The translations under genes and the position numbers were made by a program. Shown here piece after piece: positions 32,317 through 44,098 of a stretch of 64,000 bases of DNA. A model generated the notes under the pieces. That model was not told the origin of the DNA, did not search any database, and was given only the letters and a program-made list of their open reading frames with translations. Position 1 is the first letter of the stretch. Every line of letters begins with the position of its first letter. Where the stretch lies: positions 109,095,027 to 109,159,026 of the forward strand of contig OW121856.1 of the NCBI GenBank assembly GCA_933228895.1, in the 5' to 3' direction. The stretch comes from Platycnemis pennipes (Eukaryota > Arthropoda > Insecta > Odonata > Platycnemididae).

Positions 32317-32680
32317 TCAAGTGGGCTTCGATTGGTCGTCGATTTTGAAAACTCTTTTCCAAGAGTTTGCCAGCGTGTAGCCGTCTTCCCTGTTGTAATT
32401 TTCCGGCTGTTTTGTAATTTCTATTGCTTCACGGATTAGCCTGGGGTAATAGCGGCTTTCATTGCAGATGACCTTAGCTTTTTCGAAGTCTTACCGTGTG
32501 GCCAGGTTAGGACCACACGTGCTCCGAGACGGCGGAAAGGCGGAACTGCTTCTTCTCCGTACCGCGTTCATGTTCTCATATTCTGGTTTTGATTGATCAT
32601 CCCGTTTGTCCTGTGTAAGATTTTCCACAGGAGCATTGGAGCTGGTATACTCCCTCGTGAAGTAAACGGGAGATCTTGTC
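32317..32680 (-). pseudogene. PLE GIY-YIG endonuclease C-terminal remnant
   Basis: The minus-strand frame starts in the arm and enters the domain at RLLHEGVYQLQCSCGKSYTG, with GVY and YTG as the GIY and YIG motifs. It continues as QTG, stop, SIKTRI, stop, EHERGTEKKQF, then SAVSEHVWS, stop, PGHTVR. A frameshift follows and leads to FEKAKVICNESRYYPRLIRE, AIEITKQPENYNREDGYTLA and NSWKRVFKID, ending at a TGA at 32317-32319. The order and residues match the C-terminus of PLE polyproteins. Two of the stops replace residues at the expected Arg and Asn positions. It is inactive; when whole, the domain nicks target DNA. Confidence 0.85.
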
Positions 32681-32683
32681 CTT

Positions 32684-32728
32684 CTGACCTGAAGACGCCA
32701 GCAGGATGACTGGAGAAACTGTCGTCAG
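32684..32728 (+). ncRNA. Hammerhead-ribozyme-like motif, second arm
   Basis: On the plus strand CTGAC precedes CTGAAGA (32689-32695), a CCAG/CTGG hairpin, GAAAC, one base, GTC at 32721-32723 and GTCAG. CTGAC and GTCAG form a 5-bp stem I. The stem II closing pair seen in the other arm is lost here (GCTGG became ACTGG). Confidence 0.45.
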
Positions 32729-33073
32729 CCTGGCACCACACGACGCGGAGGAACGCCCGAAAGCCGTTACCAGTAGTGACAACGATGACTACTTAAACCG
32801 GTCAGTGAATTCCGGGTTCAATCCGCCTGATTACGAGAACCCAAATAAATATAGTCGGGCAACTATACGAGTGCCCCTATAAAACCTTGGAGTACACCTT
32901 TGCTCCCTTCAGAATAACAAAAACCAAGACATTTGAGCGTATTGATGACTACGTTTAAGTTGTCCACTTCTTCAGGCATTACATATTGGAAGTGAGACAT
33001 ACTGGGTGAGTAAAAAAATGTAACACTTTTCCACAATTATATTTAAAAATCTTAAAATTACACTGCACTTGAA

Positions 33074-33221
33074 GATGGACAAGATTTGTAAAGGGACGGT
33101 ACGATAACCTTATTAGCGTAACCAGTCTATTAAATTAATTAAATTAGGAATCATTGTCAGATCGCAGTTCTGCCACTCACCTTTATGGTGGCTTGCAGGG
33201 TATTATATAGATGTAGATGTA
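33074..33221 (+). mobile_element. CR1-A copy with large internal deletion
   Basis: The coding segment GCCAAGATTTGTAAAGGGACG-like through CATTGTCAGATCGCAG joins directly to the terminal CTGCCACTCACCTTTATGG..GCTTGCAGGG and a TAGATGTAGATGTA tail. About 380 bases of ORF end and 3' UTR are missing. Both ends are intact enough to show that this is one insertion. Confidence 0.8.
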
Positions 33222-34091
33222 CATTGATTCTCTTTACAAAGCAATCTTCATCTTCACTTGTAGTGTACTGTTCAAATGTTTTGTATAATTGTGGTAAACA
33301 ATTTTCACCCACCCAAGTTAAAACTTAAAAGTTAGTTCTAGCGGTCGAATGAATACAGTGTTTTTAATCTTCAAATGGGTGCGTGCTCTTTAGAGCATGT
33401 CCAGCGTTTCCTAATAAATACACCTTTCTCGCTCTCATACCGGTAAAACATTAAATTAAATCCCAAAAACGTTGTTAACTGGCCGAAAATTATAAAAGCA
33501 TGGAAAGGGGAAGTTATTGCTTTAGTTGCTAAAATTTTATTTTCCGCTTCAGACGTTCCACTCAGCTGTTTGAAAAGCATCGCATTAATATTAAAAAAAT
33601 ATATATAACTTGAGTGCATGGAACCGAAAGTTCATTAAAAGGCAAATTAAACTCGTTAATCAGCTTTGATGGACGGGTGGCAGACAGATGCATCAATGGA
33701 CTCCACAAACGGATTGAGTGCAGGTTTTCAATTATGACGAGGGAATTATTTTATCGTTTCACCGACTGAAGCCCTTGTCACCCTGAGGATGGGTTACCCT
33801 TCAAAAAAACCGCGTCGTTTACTTTCCACGGATGCGGTTAGGAGAGGAAACAACAAGACTACCTCATTTTCTCAGCATTTCGCTTGCACATCATAGTCAT
33901 CTCAATCAGAAAATCAGATCCATTGAACATTACCTGCAAGCAACCGCGACAGTCGGAGATACGCTTAGTCCTGCAGTGAACACGCATCTGATAGGAACTC
34001 ACCTGCAATGAAAACGAAGAGTTTACACTTTTAAAACTCAATTTAAAACTATCATCTACAGCTTAACATGCAACCAGGAGTACAAACAGAC
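33222..34091. other. AT-rich stretch
   Basis: No gene or repeat recognised; 60-82-codon minus-strand frames at 33371-33619 and 33859-34041 resemble nothing known. Confidence 0.45.
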
Positions 34092-34094
34092 TTA

Positions 34095-34659
34095 AGCCTG
34101 AATCACACGATCATTTTTTACGTCCCTTTTCAGAGATAGCTCAAATGATAGCTTAAAAATGATCGTCTGACTTGATCACTTCACGGATAGTGGCTATGTT
34201 TAGGAATCACTATCCCTTTTTTCGTCATTTGAACACCTCCTTTTTTCCGTCCCTCTAGGCCTTATAGGTGCTTCCGTCATTTAGCCACTCGGAGCTCACG
34301 CTCGGAAAAAGCGGAGTAGTTTACCTGTTAAAAGAAAATATCTCGCGAACAGAAATGTATTCCTCCTAAAATTTAAGCAAATGGGATTAACGCCATACCT
34401 ATATGTATTCCTTGAGATTGGACCGCCATTCCAATATTCACAGATGTCAAGGTAATGTTTATTTACATTTTGTTGTTATTGATGACGAAATAAATACACA
34501 AAAGGTATGGAATTAAGAGAACTAAGAGACGGGACGGTAAAAATGATCATGTGAGCGGCGAAATGATAGCTTGAGCTATATCATTTTTGCGGTCCCTGAA
34601 AGCTATAGCTTAAATGATCCCTTTAAAGGGACGAGAAAAATGATCGTGTGATTCTGGCT
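34095..34659. mobile_element. 565-bp MITE with TTA target duplication
   Basis: The ends are inverted repeats beginning AGCCTGAATCACACGATCAT on the left and, read inwards, AGCCAGAATCACACGATCAT on the right, with similarity continuing through TTTTT.CGTCCC. The trinucleotide TTA flanks both sides (34092-34094 and 34660-34662). A TTA duplication with TIRs fits PIF/Harbinger-type non-autonomous elements. Sub-terminal copies of AAATGATAGCTT also recur inside both ends. No transposase is encoded. Confidence 0.85.
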
Positions 34660-34663
34660 TTAG

Positions 34664-37600
34664 TTACTCCATTAAATATTCTCTCTAATGTGCTTTTAGG
34701 AGAATTGTTACTGGATAAAATGTTATCACAATAATTACTTAACGGCACCTCCGTTAATTAAGCAACTTGGAATCATATACATATTTAAATATATGAATTT
34801 CCATCTTGCCAATGAGTATAGACCAAAGGGATGGATGTGTTGCGGGTGGATCGAAAATCTGTTGGATGAACTACGGCGGATGAAAGTTTCAACAATTTCC
34901 AACATCTCCGTTAACATCATCCATCTTATATGTGAAGACGGTAACGACTATTTTATCCCATCAATTGTATAAAGCAATCGATTCAACATACTCTGCTATC
35001 CCCGGTGCAGCCTCCATCATATAGTTAGGTGCAACATGTGCTTTAAATTATTAACCGAATTTGAGCATCTTAACGAGACTCAAAGACGAGAGACAGAGAA
35101 GGCTTGGAGACGTTAGTGCAAAAGATAAAGGAGTAGTGCAATATACAGAAAAGAAGGCAAAATTCGAATAGACATGGTGAGGGAAGGATAGCGGTTGTTG
35201 AGGAGGATTTCGAGAAGACAGAGTAAGCAGATGTAAGGAGAGAGTGCGACGAACGAGAAAGCCAATGACGGTTCAACGAATCACGAACAAGGATGGATAA
35301 GAGATGACATTTTGGATGGTGGGAAGCAAATATGATACACTGATGAAAGATGCAATACACGAAACAAGAAGCTACTCAGTTTTAGTACTTCAGCTTATAA
35401 TACCAAAGGTGGATATTTATGATGATAATAAATATTTCTAGCATACACATACAATTGTTGCTTAGATACAAACCTCACATTCGGTTTGGAATTTCGCTTA
35501 AAGAAAGAGAAAAATGAATGTTCGAAACTTATTGAGATGCAAACCGTATCAGTTGTACTATTCCGGAGCATGGACGCCATTTAGACCCTAACATTCCACA
35601 TAATATATGTGGTATCTAAAACAAACGTGCAAGTACTCAAAATATTTTAAAAGTGTTTTACGCTAGGCATAAAAAGTTTCACGCGGAGCAATACGTGGCA
35701 GCAAATAAGTCCAAAAATACGAACAAAATGCCATAACAGGGTGTTTACATTTGTATTTTAAGAACTGAAAACGTGCCATTTGTCTCTGCATGGTGAAATT
35801 TGTCTCTGCATTGGTGCATGGTGCTCATCCACCCTTATCTTAAACGTTATAACCTTATTCAACTTCTGAGTGTCGTCTTCAAGCAACTCACTTACGCTAC
35901 ACCTGATAAGCAGCTCGTCGCGGAGGTTCAGATGGCGACCACACTCACTAAGGATACCATGCTATCGGAGACACCTGTGTTGTGCTTATCGCACGTGGTT
36001 GGTTCCGCAGTGAAAAGGTGCGAGTGAGTTAAACTTGTGTCACCTATTCTCAGCCTTGTAATCATTACTTCTTCCCGCCTTAATGTTCTTATGGAGGAGG
36101 GCCACTCTTTAGGGTGTGGCTTACTTTTGCGTAGTTTGTTGACAGTGATGGTACGCCAATGCGCAAGCTAACGCTTGAGGACAACATGCTGATCAGGAAC
36201 ATGAGGATGATCCAATCTTTCGCGGTGTAAAATGATATTTTATAATTACTACTATACTTTACATCAAAGTAATTCACAACACTTGGTAAACAAAGGTTAT
36301 TGATATATATTTTTCTAGCTGACAAGAAGGACATTTTCAGTGATATTTTCAACATAGCTTACAATGCTTGTTTAATCTATCTCCGTGTCGAAAATATTCA
36401 GAGATATTTAGAAACAGAGAAATGGACCAGCAACCCTACAACGTCGCGATATCACGTGATGTAAACAAACCATGTGGGCTGTGGGATAAGGCTGCTGGAC
36501 TATTGCAGTAAACGTAGAAACTGATTTCTCTGCAAGCAATTTAGTTGCGAGAACTAAGAAAATATTGCAATGGAATAGTAAACCTTTGCCAGCTCCAAAA
36601 TCTCAAGCAGAAATCCGGGTTTCACAAGATGCTTTTTGATGCCAAGGAATACTTTTTGCATTACACGATTTAAATTGTTCCCGAAGGAAAGAAGTTAAAA
36701 ATGTCTCCTAGCGTATGAAACATACACCCGACATTTGTCAGCCTCTGACTTCCAAACCGTAATTTCTGGAAAGTGATTCTTGAAATGTTAGCAGTTTTGA
36801 CCGATGTTTTCATCTCTTAGAATTCAAAGATGTTTGTCAAGGAGCACGATTGCCATTTCTCACAGCGGTATAATATAACTGCCCTGGCATGGTTTGGGTG
36901 TCCCAGAATTCCGAAGATGCCCTTGGCTGCTGACAATTACCATTCACATTTCCTAACAGAACACTGCTATTATTCACACGTCTACACTCAATAGCAATGG
37001 GAATGGCGTTTACTCGGAACCGAAATCGCAATTTTGTGCACGAAATCGTTAGATGGAAATGAAAAAAGAATTTTAGTGAAAAAATTAATCTTCTAACCAC
37101 AACCATTCAATCATAAATCAAAAACTAAAATGAGCAAAAGGTGACGCCCACCGAAAAAGCTGCTTTGATAATATTGACTTCATTTTCCTCCCATTGTTGA
37201 CTGCTTTTAGAAGGGAAGGGAGTGGAGGGGGGTTCTCGGAAGGTCTGCTCGCACAGATCCTGTCGCAATCGCTCCCATTGGGAGAGCCAGCTGTGTCCCC
37301 ACTTTGCGATAAGGCAAAGGCTCAGTTGTGATTGGACAAAGTCGATATACGTCAGAGGTTGCACCGCACCCACTTTTCTGAAAGAGTTAAAAACATCAGT
37401 TTTTTGCCGCTTATAACTCGAGAAATAATTGACGGATAAAAAAACGGAAAATACAGGTCTTTTTATTTTAAAAAGTCCATCATATTCAGCAATAAAAAAA
37501 CAGTAAACGACCCCATTTTAACATGCTTCAAAGAATACAAATATGCGAAAAAATGAATAAAATTGCCTACCCAAACTGACATAGCTAAGCGTTACTTGAA

Positions 37601-38110
37601 TCTGCGGACTTATCTGTTAACGCACGTTTAGGCGCTGAATGTAAACAAACATCGTTCATCGCACAAGGCCGTTAGACACACCTGCCGTCTAGCTGTTTAT
37701 TTATCAACGTCTATCGACCACTTGCCCAGTGCTTAAACGTAAGCTTACTATTAAGACCACTGAATCCTCAAAAACCAGAATGGATGAATAGACGAGTATA
37801 GGCACTGGTTTGCCTCATCCTTTTCTTTTGAATGAGACTTCATCCTCTCGACCTCTTTGCAGCCGCTACAAGGGGCCAGGGAAATTCGTTGAAAGCATAT
37901 ATCAACGGCAATCGAGGTCTCATAAACTCTGGCACGCATTCGATGCCAAATAATGGTCCGAGATAAGTGACCAGAAGTGAAAATAAAGGCAGCACGTCTG
38001 CTCTTTTATATTCACACATAAGAACGAGAAACATTTAACGTATTCCACCTGAATTTGTTACGAAAAGGTCATCGTTTAGCAACTTCCAAACTCAAACAAT
38101 GAATTCGGGA
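34664..38110. other. Long stretch without recognised genes or elements
   Basis: Only minor structure is visible: a 21-base near tandem (ATTTGTCTCTGCAT) at 35779-35818 and a short palindrome CCACATAATATATGTGG at 35597-35613. ORFs up to 96 codons occur on both strands without resemblance to known families. Some of this could be host intron or intergenic DNA. Confidence 0.45.
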
Positions 38111-38830
38111 GAATCGAAACGGACTCTTCCACTCGGATAACCTTTGGCCCCCCTCCCCGGCCCACCCCTACCCCCCCGAACACTTCCCCCCGCCGAAGGC
38201 TCTCCGAAAGGAATAAATTACACCGCATCAACTCACACGACCGGAACAAAATGCGGCGGAACTCTGGAACGGATGACAGATTCGGAGTTGGCGTTGAAGG
38301 GAGGGCGAAATAATCTCCATGGCGAGGAGAGAGGGGGAAGTGAGGCCTTGTACCCTTCCGAGATCCGCCCTTTTTTTCGGGAAAGGGACCCTTTCACGGT
38401 CGGGTGGGGACCTCGTAAAGCGAGCGATGGAGGGAAGAGGCCACTGCTGTGAGCGGGGGAATTGGAGAGCGTGTGGTGGAAGATGAGTCCAAGGAAATAT
38501 GCTTTTGATGAAAAAAGCCAGCTTGAGCGGGATGAGCTCAGGAGATAATTCGGCCACAGCCTCCCTTCCGACCCCAGCGATGCATTCGGCACCTCCGCGA
38601 GCCCAACATCCGAAGCGGCCAATGCGACCCTTCGGCGACAAAAGGCACTTCTCCCGTCCGGTGGTGCAGCCGCCGATTCCAGAGTGGTGCTTGGATTGCG
38701 TGCACCAATCACGCGCCGAACATTTCTCTCCGAAGGAGCGCGGCTTGAGGCAAACCCTGTGCCCTGCGGAACAATTCGTTTCCGGCAACATCTAGCCAAG
38801 CGCCAACTATACAATTTAAAAGGAATCATA
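38111..38830. other. GC-rich islet with overlapping long frames
   Basis: The block is clearly GC-rich relative to the flanks, opening with a C-rich run (38148-38190). Frames of 187 and 198 codons on the minus strand and 98-102 on the plus strand overlap each other. None shows a domain, and their mutual overlap indicates low stop frequency rather than selection. It may be a CpG-type regulatory islet or a first exon; I cannot support either. Confidence 0.25.
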
Positions 38831-39529
38831 ACTCACTTTTATCACCGAAGTTGAAGTGGAATTATCTTCAACCATGGGCTACAAAATACTTTGCGATTAA
38901 ACTGAAAGCGTCGACCTTCAAGGTTTTTCGCTCGCGAAAGAAATAAGGCTTTAGGCTCGACAATGTGACTGGTGGGCTGAAGGAAAGGTTCCTGACCCGA
39001 ATTATTTCTTCAGATGAAAACCTCTTCAGCGTTGCTCCTTAGACCCAGATTTATGTCAACTAAAATATTCTGCTACGTGTGGACTGCACCATAAGCAGCA
39101 TAAATCATAAAATGCCTCACCACATTCAAAATAATTCAAGGAAAGGTTAGCATAAACTATAGTTTAACTTAATTATTTAGTAACTCTGTGTTCTAATTAA
39201 GTGTCCTTAATTAAAACACAGAGTAAATTACCTTACATATGGTTTGATTTCTACTTCTATCGATTTTGTTTTAAATTTATCGTTCTTTACCCAATGAATG
39301 GGCTTTTACTTCACACAATTAGAGATGCTTGAAAATTCCATACATAAAGGTTGGAAGAAAAGCTGACGTCAGTAAAAGATGCTTTGGCCCAGAAATATCA
39401 TTCAAAGCAGATTTCCCCTCACTGCACTAAGGTTGAGCAGAACCAACAAATTCTCAGGGAATTAAAAATGTAGTGTTTACAATAGTCAATACAGTTCAAT
39501 CAAAACTGAAAACCTAGAAAATAGAACGT
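38831..39529. other. AT-rich stretch with a short hairpin
   Basis: At 39182-39228 ACTCTGTGTTCTAATTAA and its near complement flank a 6-base loop. Nothing else is recognised. Confidence 0.5.
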
Positions 39530-39760
39530 GTTAACCTAATCGGCAATCCGTAGGGATATGATGGCGTGATGAAGACAATCGTTGAGGGGAAAGTGAATGG
39601 GAAGAATAGCGAAGGAGAGGCAAGTAGGAGATGGAGAGGGGAAGTGGCGAAGGATGCGAAAGAGAATGTGAATATGAAGAGGGTGGACGATAGTGGAACT
39701 GAGTGGAGGGCTGCGTCAAACTACTATAGAGATTGTTGACTCAACATTGTCATCCTCTTG
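39530..39760 (+). pseudogene. Non-LTR C-terminal fragment (LINE-C family copy 3)
   Basis: Translation in one main frame gives GYDGVMKTIVEGKVNGKNSE, WRGEVAKDAKENVNMKRVDD and TEWRAASNYYRDC. These match the copies at 13850-14445 and 15975-16360 and the LINE ORF2 ending with EGK..GK, V.KD and EWR. It is about 230 bp, 5' truncated and degraded; the RGRPR motif is lost. Confidence 0.7.
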
Positions 39761-42357
39761 CGGAACCTGGACACGTCTGAAGGGCTCAACAGAGGGACGT
39801 AGTGAAGTGTATCTGCATTTTATAAAAACATCATCAAGGAGCCAAAATTACCGAGTACAATGGGGCATAGACTTACTCCAATGATAACTTTGGTCATCTT
39901 AGTCTACAACTTCAAATTTTCCGTAAGATATGCTTAAGCTTTGACGCTAATTATGGCCAAATTTCAAGCATTTTAATATTTCATGGTTTACATACGAACC
40001 AATTCTAATGCTTGGAAAGTTCTACAGTTCTATTCTAGAATAAACAGAAAAATTGACATAAAATGTGCTTTTAACGCCAGAATCTTCTTGGCGTATACGT
40101 GATACATGCTAAGAGGTATTAAATAACATGGACGTCAATCGTAGTATAACACATACAGATGTCGGCAAAACATTTTTTTGGAAATTTTTAACGACATAAA
40201 TGATTAATGTTGTACTTTATGAAAAACTATGAAATTTTAATAATTGAAAGTCATAATTGTCTGTTAAATTTGAAAAAATGATTCCGTACTTGCTTAAATG
40301 TTTTCGTTTCTCGCTAGTTTCTTTAATTATTAGAATTAAATAATTAATCGACCAAAGTTCTATACTCGTGTACTTAAACGTAAAATGATGATTAAGTAAA
40401 AGAATATGTATGGAATATGGTCAGCAAGAACGGTATAAATTTATTAATGGAAATGAATTCAACATTTTACTCATTTACTCAGTGAGCATTAAATTCTAAT
40501 TAAACGACCATGATCTGATTAAGTAACATTATAGCTATTCGAAAGTAAAAATATAACCTTGGGCTTCGCAGTACTATTGAAATGCTTAAAGAGCAGTCTG
40601 GAAAATAAAAATTCTGCTTGTGCCGGCAATTACGTCAACAATAAATTAGTAAACCAAAAACATAAAACAGCAAAGTGATCAATGGATAGACTGCGACCAT
40701 TTAAGATTGGACCTTGAGGAACAAAAAGTTTACCGTAGTACTCCACACCTTGTTCTATAAGATGCTGAGTAATAGCCGTCCTACGTTTTGGATTGCGGGC
40801 ATAAATTTCCATCAAGTCCTCTTAATATGGTTTCTCATTTCCCTTTTAAAAGCAACGCGTGTAATTAAAAAATATTCCACTAATGCACACAGTGTTACAC
40901 TCGGAAGTGCTTTAATGGGACTGAGTGGCGAGTGAAACGTTTCATGGCAGATTGAATTGTTTTGATAAATCCGAGCTGAGGCTGACACGGAAAATATATT
41001 TCGACCTCCACAGTAAATCAGCAGAAGAGACAGGGATTAAGAGCGATCAACACCCCATGACCGAATCATTCAGAAGCTCCCTTTTCCCCTCTCGCCGTCC
41101 ACGACCGCAACTCCGAGATTAACGCTCCTCAAGCACTAAATTCTCTTTTTCCCTCCGTTTCCCACTCTTCCCTCTCGAAACCCCTGCCTTGCGGCCGCCG
41201 GCGGACGTACCCTGTCAATCGTCTTGGCGTCGACCAGCAGAATTGCGCTAATAAGGGGTTTAAGGTCTAAAAAAAAACCCTTCTCGTCACCATCTCTTCA
41301 CAGGCACTCCCCGTGGATTAAGGTTCACCCAAGACGAAATACATAATCAATTCCTTTGACACTAACAGGTACTGAAAAACTCACAGCAACAATCCTCGTA
41401 GCCTCTTATCCTATTTTAATTCTATCTTCGTGTCGTCATGTCTCAAGACTACAGGATTACATTTCGTGGTGGTGTTGTGACTCTTGCTGTTATGCAAGTA
41501 GTGTTTAAATGGGCTATTATTTTCTTCCATGCCTGCATGGTAGAAAGTGACGATGGGCATCCTTTTCCGGTGTGTGTGACGGGTCATTGGCGAAGGAGCT
41601 TCCTCGTAAACCCTGATTGTGCGTGTGATTGAACTCACGAAGGTGACAGTATTTTGTATACAAACCTGAGTGAGTGAGTAATTGTGTGAGTCACTGTTCG
41701 TTTTTATTTTTACCTTGATTCCTTAATTTTGAGTGTGAAGGTTGTTTGTAACATATGAGTTAGCGTGCGAATGTACCATTTACTAAATAAATAATAAATA
41801 AATGAATTTAATTTGCTTCCAAAGTAAATCTTTACAATTGTATAAGATTAGAAAAAAATTAAGTATTTCGATAGCCCCTAAATTGTACCGGTTGTACCAT
41901 CGGTTTGACCATGTTAAATCAGAGGGTTAATTATGAACATATTAATAAATCTTCTTAAAAAACATTAAATGTAAAAAGAAAAAAGAAAACAATATTTAGT
42001 GTACAAAAACAACAAAAGGCATAATTGCATTGTTCACCACACATAGCTGCGCAAAAAACATATATATACATAAATAATACGCCTTTTTACATATAAATAA
42101 ATGCGCAACTCATATAAATGATACAATGCACATACATCCACGAATATATCTTATTACTTATCATCATATTTTTAGTTATTATCATATTTTTATATAAGTC
42201 ATTTTTACAATCAAAAGACATAAAAATGCGTAAACAAATTCACTACCACTTAAGTTTCTCCGTACGCTTGATTTTGTACGTGTGATTGAGAGCTCCCTTT
42301 CTTTGTATATACTCCTTTCTTCCCCCTCTCCCCCTCTTCTTTATTCCTTTCCCCCCT
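39761..42357. other. Long AT-rich stretch
   Basis: No gene is recognised. A small GC-rich patch at about 41080-41230 and an A/T-rich AATAAATAATAAATAAATGA run at 41785-41808 are the only local oddities. ORFs here stay below 76 codons. Confidence 0.45.
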
Positions 42358-42397
42358 TATGGTTACGGCTTTGTGTATTTAAATCTTCACTTGTTAT
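42358..42397 (+). repeat. Half-copy of the 22.3-kb hairpin arm
   Basis: ATGGTTACGGCTTTGTGTAT and the next 20 bases match the right arm at 22330-22368 at about 33 of 40 positions. No left arm is seen here. Confidence 0.4.
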
Positions 42398-42417
42398 TGT
42401 GTACTCCCTCATTGATA

Positions 42418-42475
42418 ATGCACCCCCTGCCACACACCCTCGCGGTGGGTTGGGCAGTATTGCGTAGATTTAGAT
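42418..42475 (+). mobile_element. CR1-A, 58-bp 3' terminus
   Basis: ATGCACCCCCTGCCACACAC, CTCGCGGTGGGTTGGGCAGT and ATTGCGTAGATTTAGATT are the CR1 3' terminal block and a decayed tail. It is among the shortest recognisable insertions. Confidence 0.65.
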
Positions 42476-43080
42476 TCAAACCCACGGCTTCCGAGTCACA
42501 GGACGGCCCAGTTCCCGACGTCACGATCTCCACAAAACGTCTCCGATATTACCACCGCCACGGGATACGGGTCCGTATCGATGCGAGGCGGCGTTTCTCG
42601 CAGGAGGGAGTTCTCCCGAACAGGGGCCCGGAACAGGGGCCCGGAACAGGTGAGGCACCACCGCGGCAGGTGCGCGTTGACCTCTGGGACACCCCCGCCC
42701 TCCCCCCTCCCCCGCCCTCCGCCTCCGAGCCTTTAATCCAATCAGGAGCGAGGAGAGGATGAGGGCAAAAAATTTAATCAAACTCAAAAGCTCCATGAAA
42801 TTGTTTTCCTCGGAAATTCAATTCAACTTCATAATCTCTTCATCTTCACTCTCGGTTTTGAAGCCACGGGCCTACATGAACTCCAGGGCGCGCGTGGCAA
42901 CTGAGCGGCTCACGACGGAAGCGATGCGGGACAGTGATCCGGATCGCGATGAAAGAGGACGAACGTCCCGCGTCCTTTGCGCTCGGCTGCTCCATCCACC
43001 TTGGGGCCCAGCCACGGCCAAGCAAAACAAGTGAGGACTGGGGCGCAACCCACTCTCAGGCCACCAATAGGCACTCCAAC
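42476..43080. other. GC-rich islet
   Basis: A GC-rich block contains two tandem GAACAGGGGCCCG units (about 42618-42645) and a C-rich tract (42690-42722). A 158-codon frame at 42286-42762 runs through the CR1-A tail into it, so that frame is not a gene. No domain is visible. Confidence 0.4.
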
Positions 43081-43555
43081 AATGACTGAACGGGTGTTCC
43101 CATTGACCTCTGATTACGTTTACATCTGAGCCTGGTGTGACGTATTCAATCTCTAGATTGAAAAAATTATTTATCCAAAAATAGCAAATAGAACATAATT
43201 TTAAGAACATGAAGAGATGTGAAAATTCTAATTATCCTGGAAATTGGCTTAACTGAGGAAAACTGAACTTTTGAAAAATCTACATAAAAATGAATTTTGT
43301 AAAACAATATAAAATGTTGTACTTTATCCAGCAAATAATTGATCAGTTATGACAGAAGGCTTGGTATCTGATGAGAAGAGTTAAAGTATCATGACCTTCA
43401 TAGCATCTGGTGGCGTAATTGAGCACCTTTAGACATTTAAAGATTAAAGCGTTTAAGACACTGAGGTTTCTGCCGTCATTATTTGCGGTGCAGTTCACGA
43501 CTTTCAAATGTAACAAAGAAGACCTTTGTAACAGTAATCTGACTAAGACATCCAA
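43081..43555. other. AT-rich stretch
   Basis: No feature recognised. Confidence 0.4.
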
Positions 43556-44098
43556 TTGGTCTCACTTACTTTTCAGCTTTTAGCCATCTTTTACCTTTTT
43601 TTACCTTTTTTTTCTATTTTTTTTCTCCCTACCTTTTGTATTTATCTTTTCTTGAATTTCATTATAATCTACTTATTTTCCTATGTACATGCTATTATAT
43701 TTGAGTTATTCTTAAACACTAGCTTTACTGTCAGTACGATTTCGCAGGTTTTTCACACCCCCCTTCTTGTGTGGGTGTTTTCCTGCAGTGGGTTTTTGCG
43801 TAAAGGATGTAAGCATAATAATCCTCACGTTTTTCCCACATTGTAAATTCTCTCACACACTATTAGATATGTAATATTGATATATTGTGTATATATATTT
43901 CTTTTGTGTTGATTTATCATTATTTAATTCCTATAAGTGTATTCTTTATTTATTTTTTAAACCTCAGATTGTAATTGTTTTAAGTATTGACCACTATTTC
44001 TTTTATATATTTATTTTGACGAGGGGTTAGATGTTAGAAGGGACAGTTTTGTCTCAATCTCGCCCCAATAAAAACCTTTTATTATTATTATTATTATT
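43556..44098 (+). mobile_element. Probable LINE 3'-UTR with (TTA)n tail
   Basis: A T-rich stretch ends with GTCTCAATCTCGCCCCAATAAAAACC and then (TTA)6 to 44098. An AATAAA-like signal next to a pure trinucleotide tail is the usual 3' end of several arthropod LINEs. The 96-codon hydrophobic frame at 43556-43846 is a by-product of poly-T composition. No ORF2 remnant adjoins, so the family is unknown. Confidence 0.5.

Larger units (their letters stand above)
32139..32774 (-). mobile_element. Penelope-like fragment between 93-bp inverted arms
   Basis: Arms at 32139-32231 and 32682-32774 are inverted copies that differ at only a few positions. Between them on the minus strand are the GIY-YIG C-terminal coding region (32317-32680) and about 85 bp of 3' sequence. 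PLEs are known to carry terminal repeats (pLTRs) in direct or inverted orientation and to insert with 5' truncation. The left arm is the element's own 3' terminal repeat; the right arm is its inverted partner. High arm identity suggests recent insertion or gene conversion. Confidence 0.8.

Noticed and set aside
38228..38829. 187- and 198-codon minus-strand ORFs
   Set aside because: They overlap each other in different phases in a GC-rich islet, so at most one could be real, and neither shows a recognisable motif.
42286..42762. 158-codon ORF
   Set aside because: It runs through poly-pyrimidine DNA and a CR1-A 3' end into a GC-rich islet; the mixed origin indicates chance.
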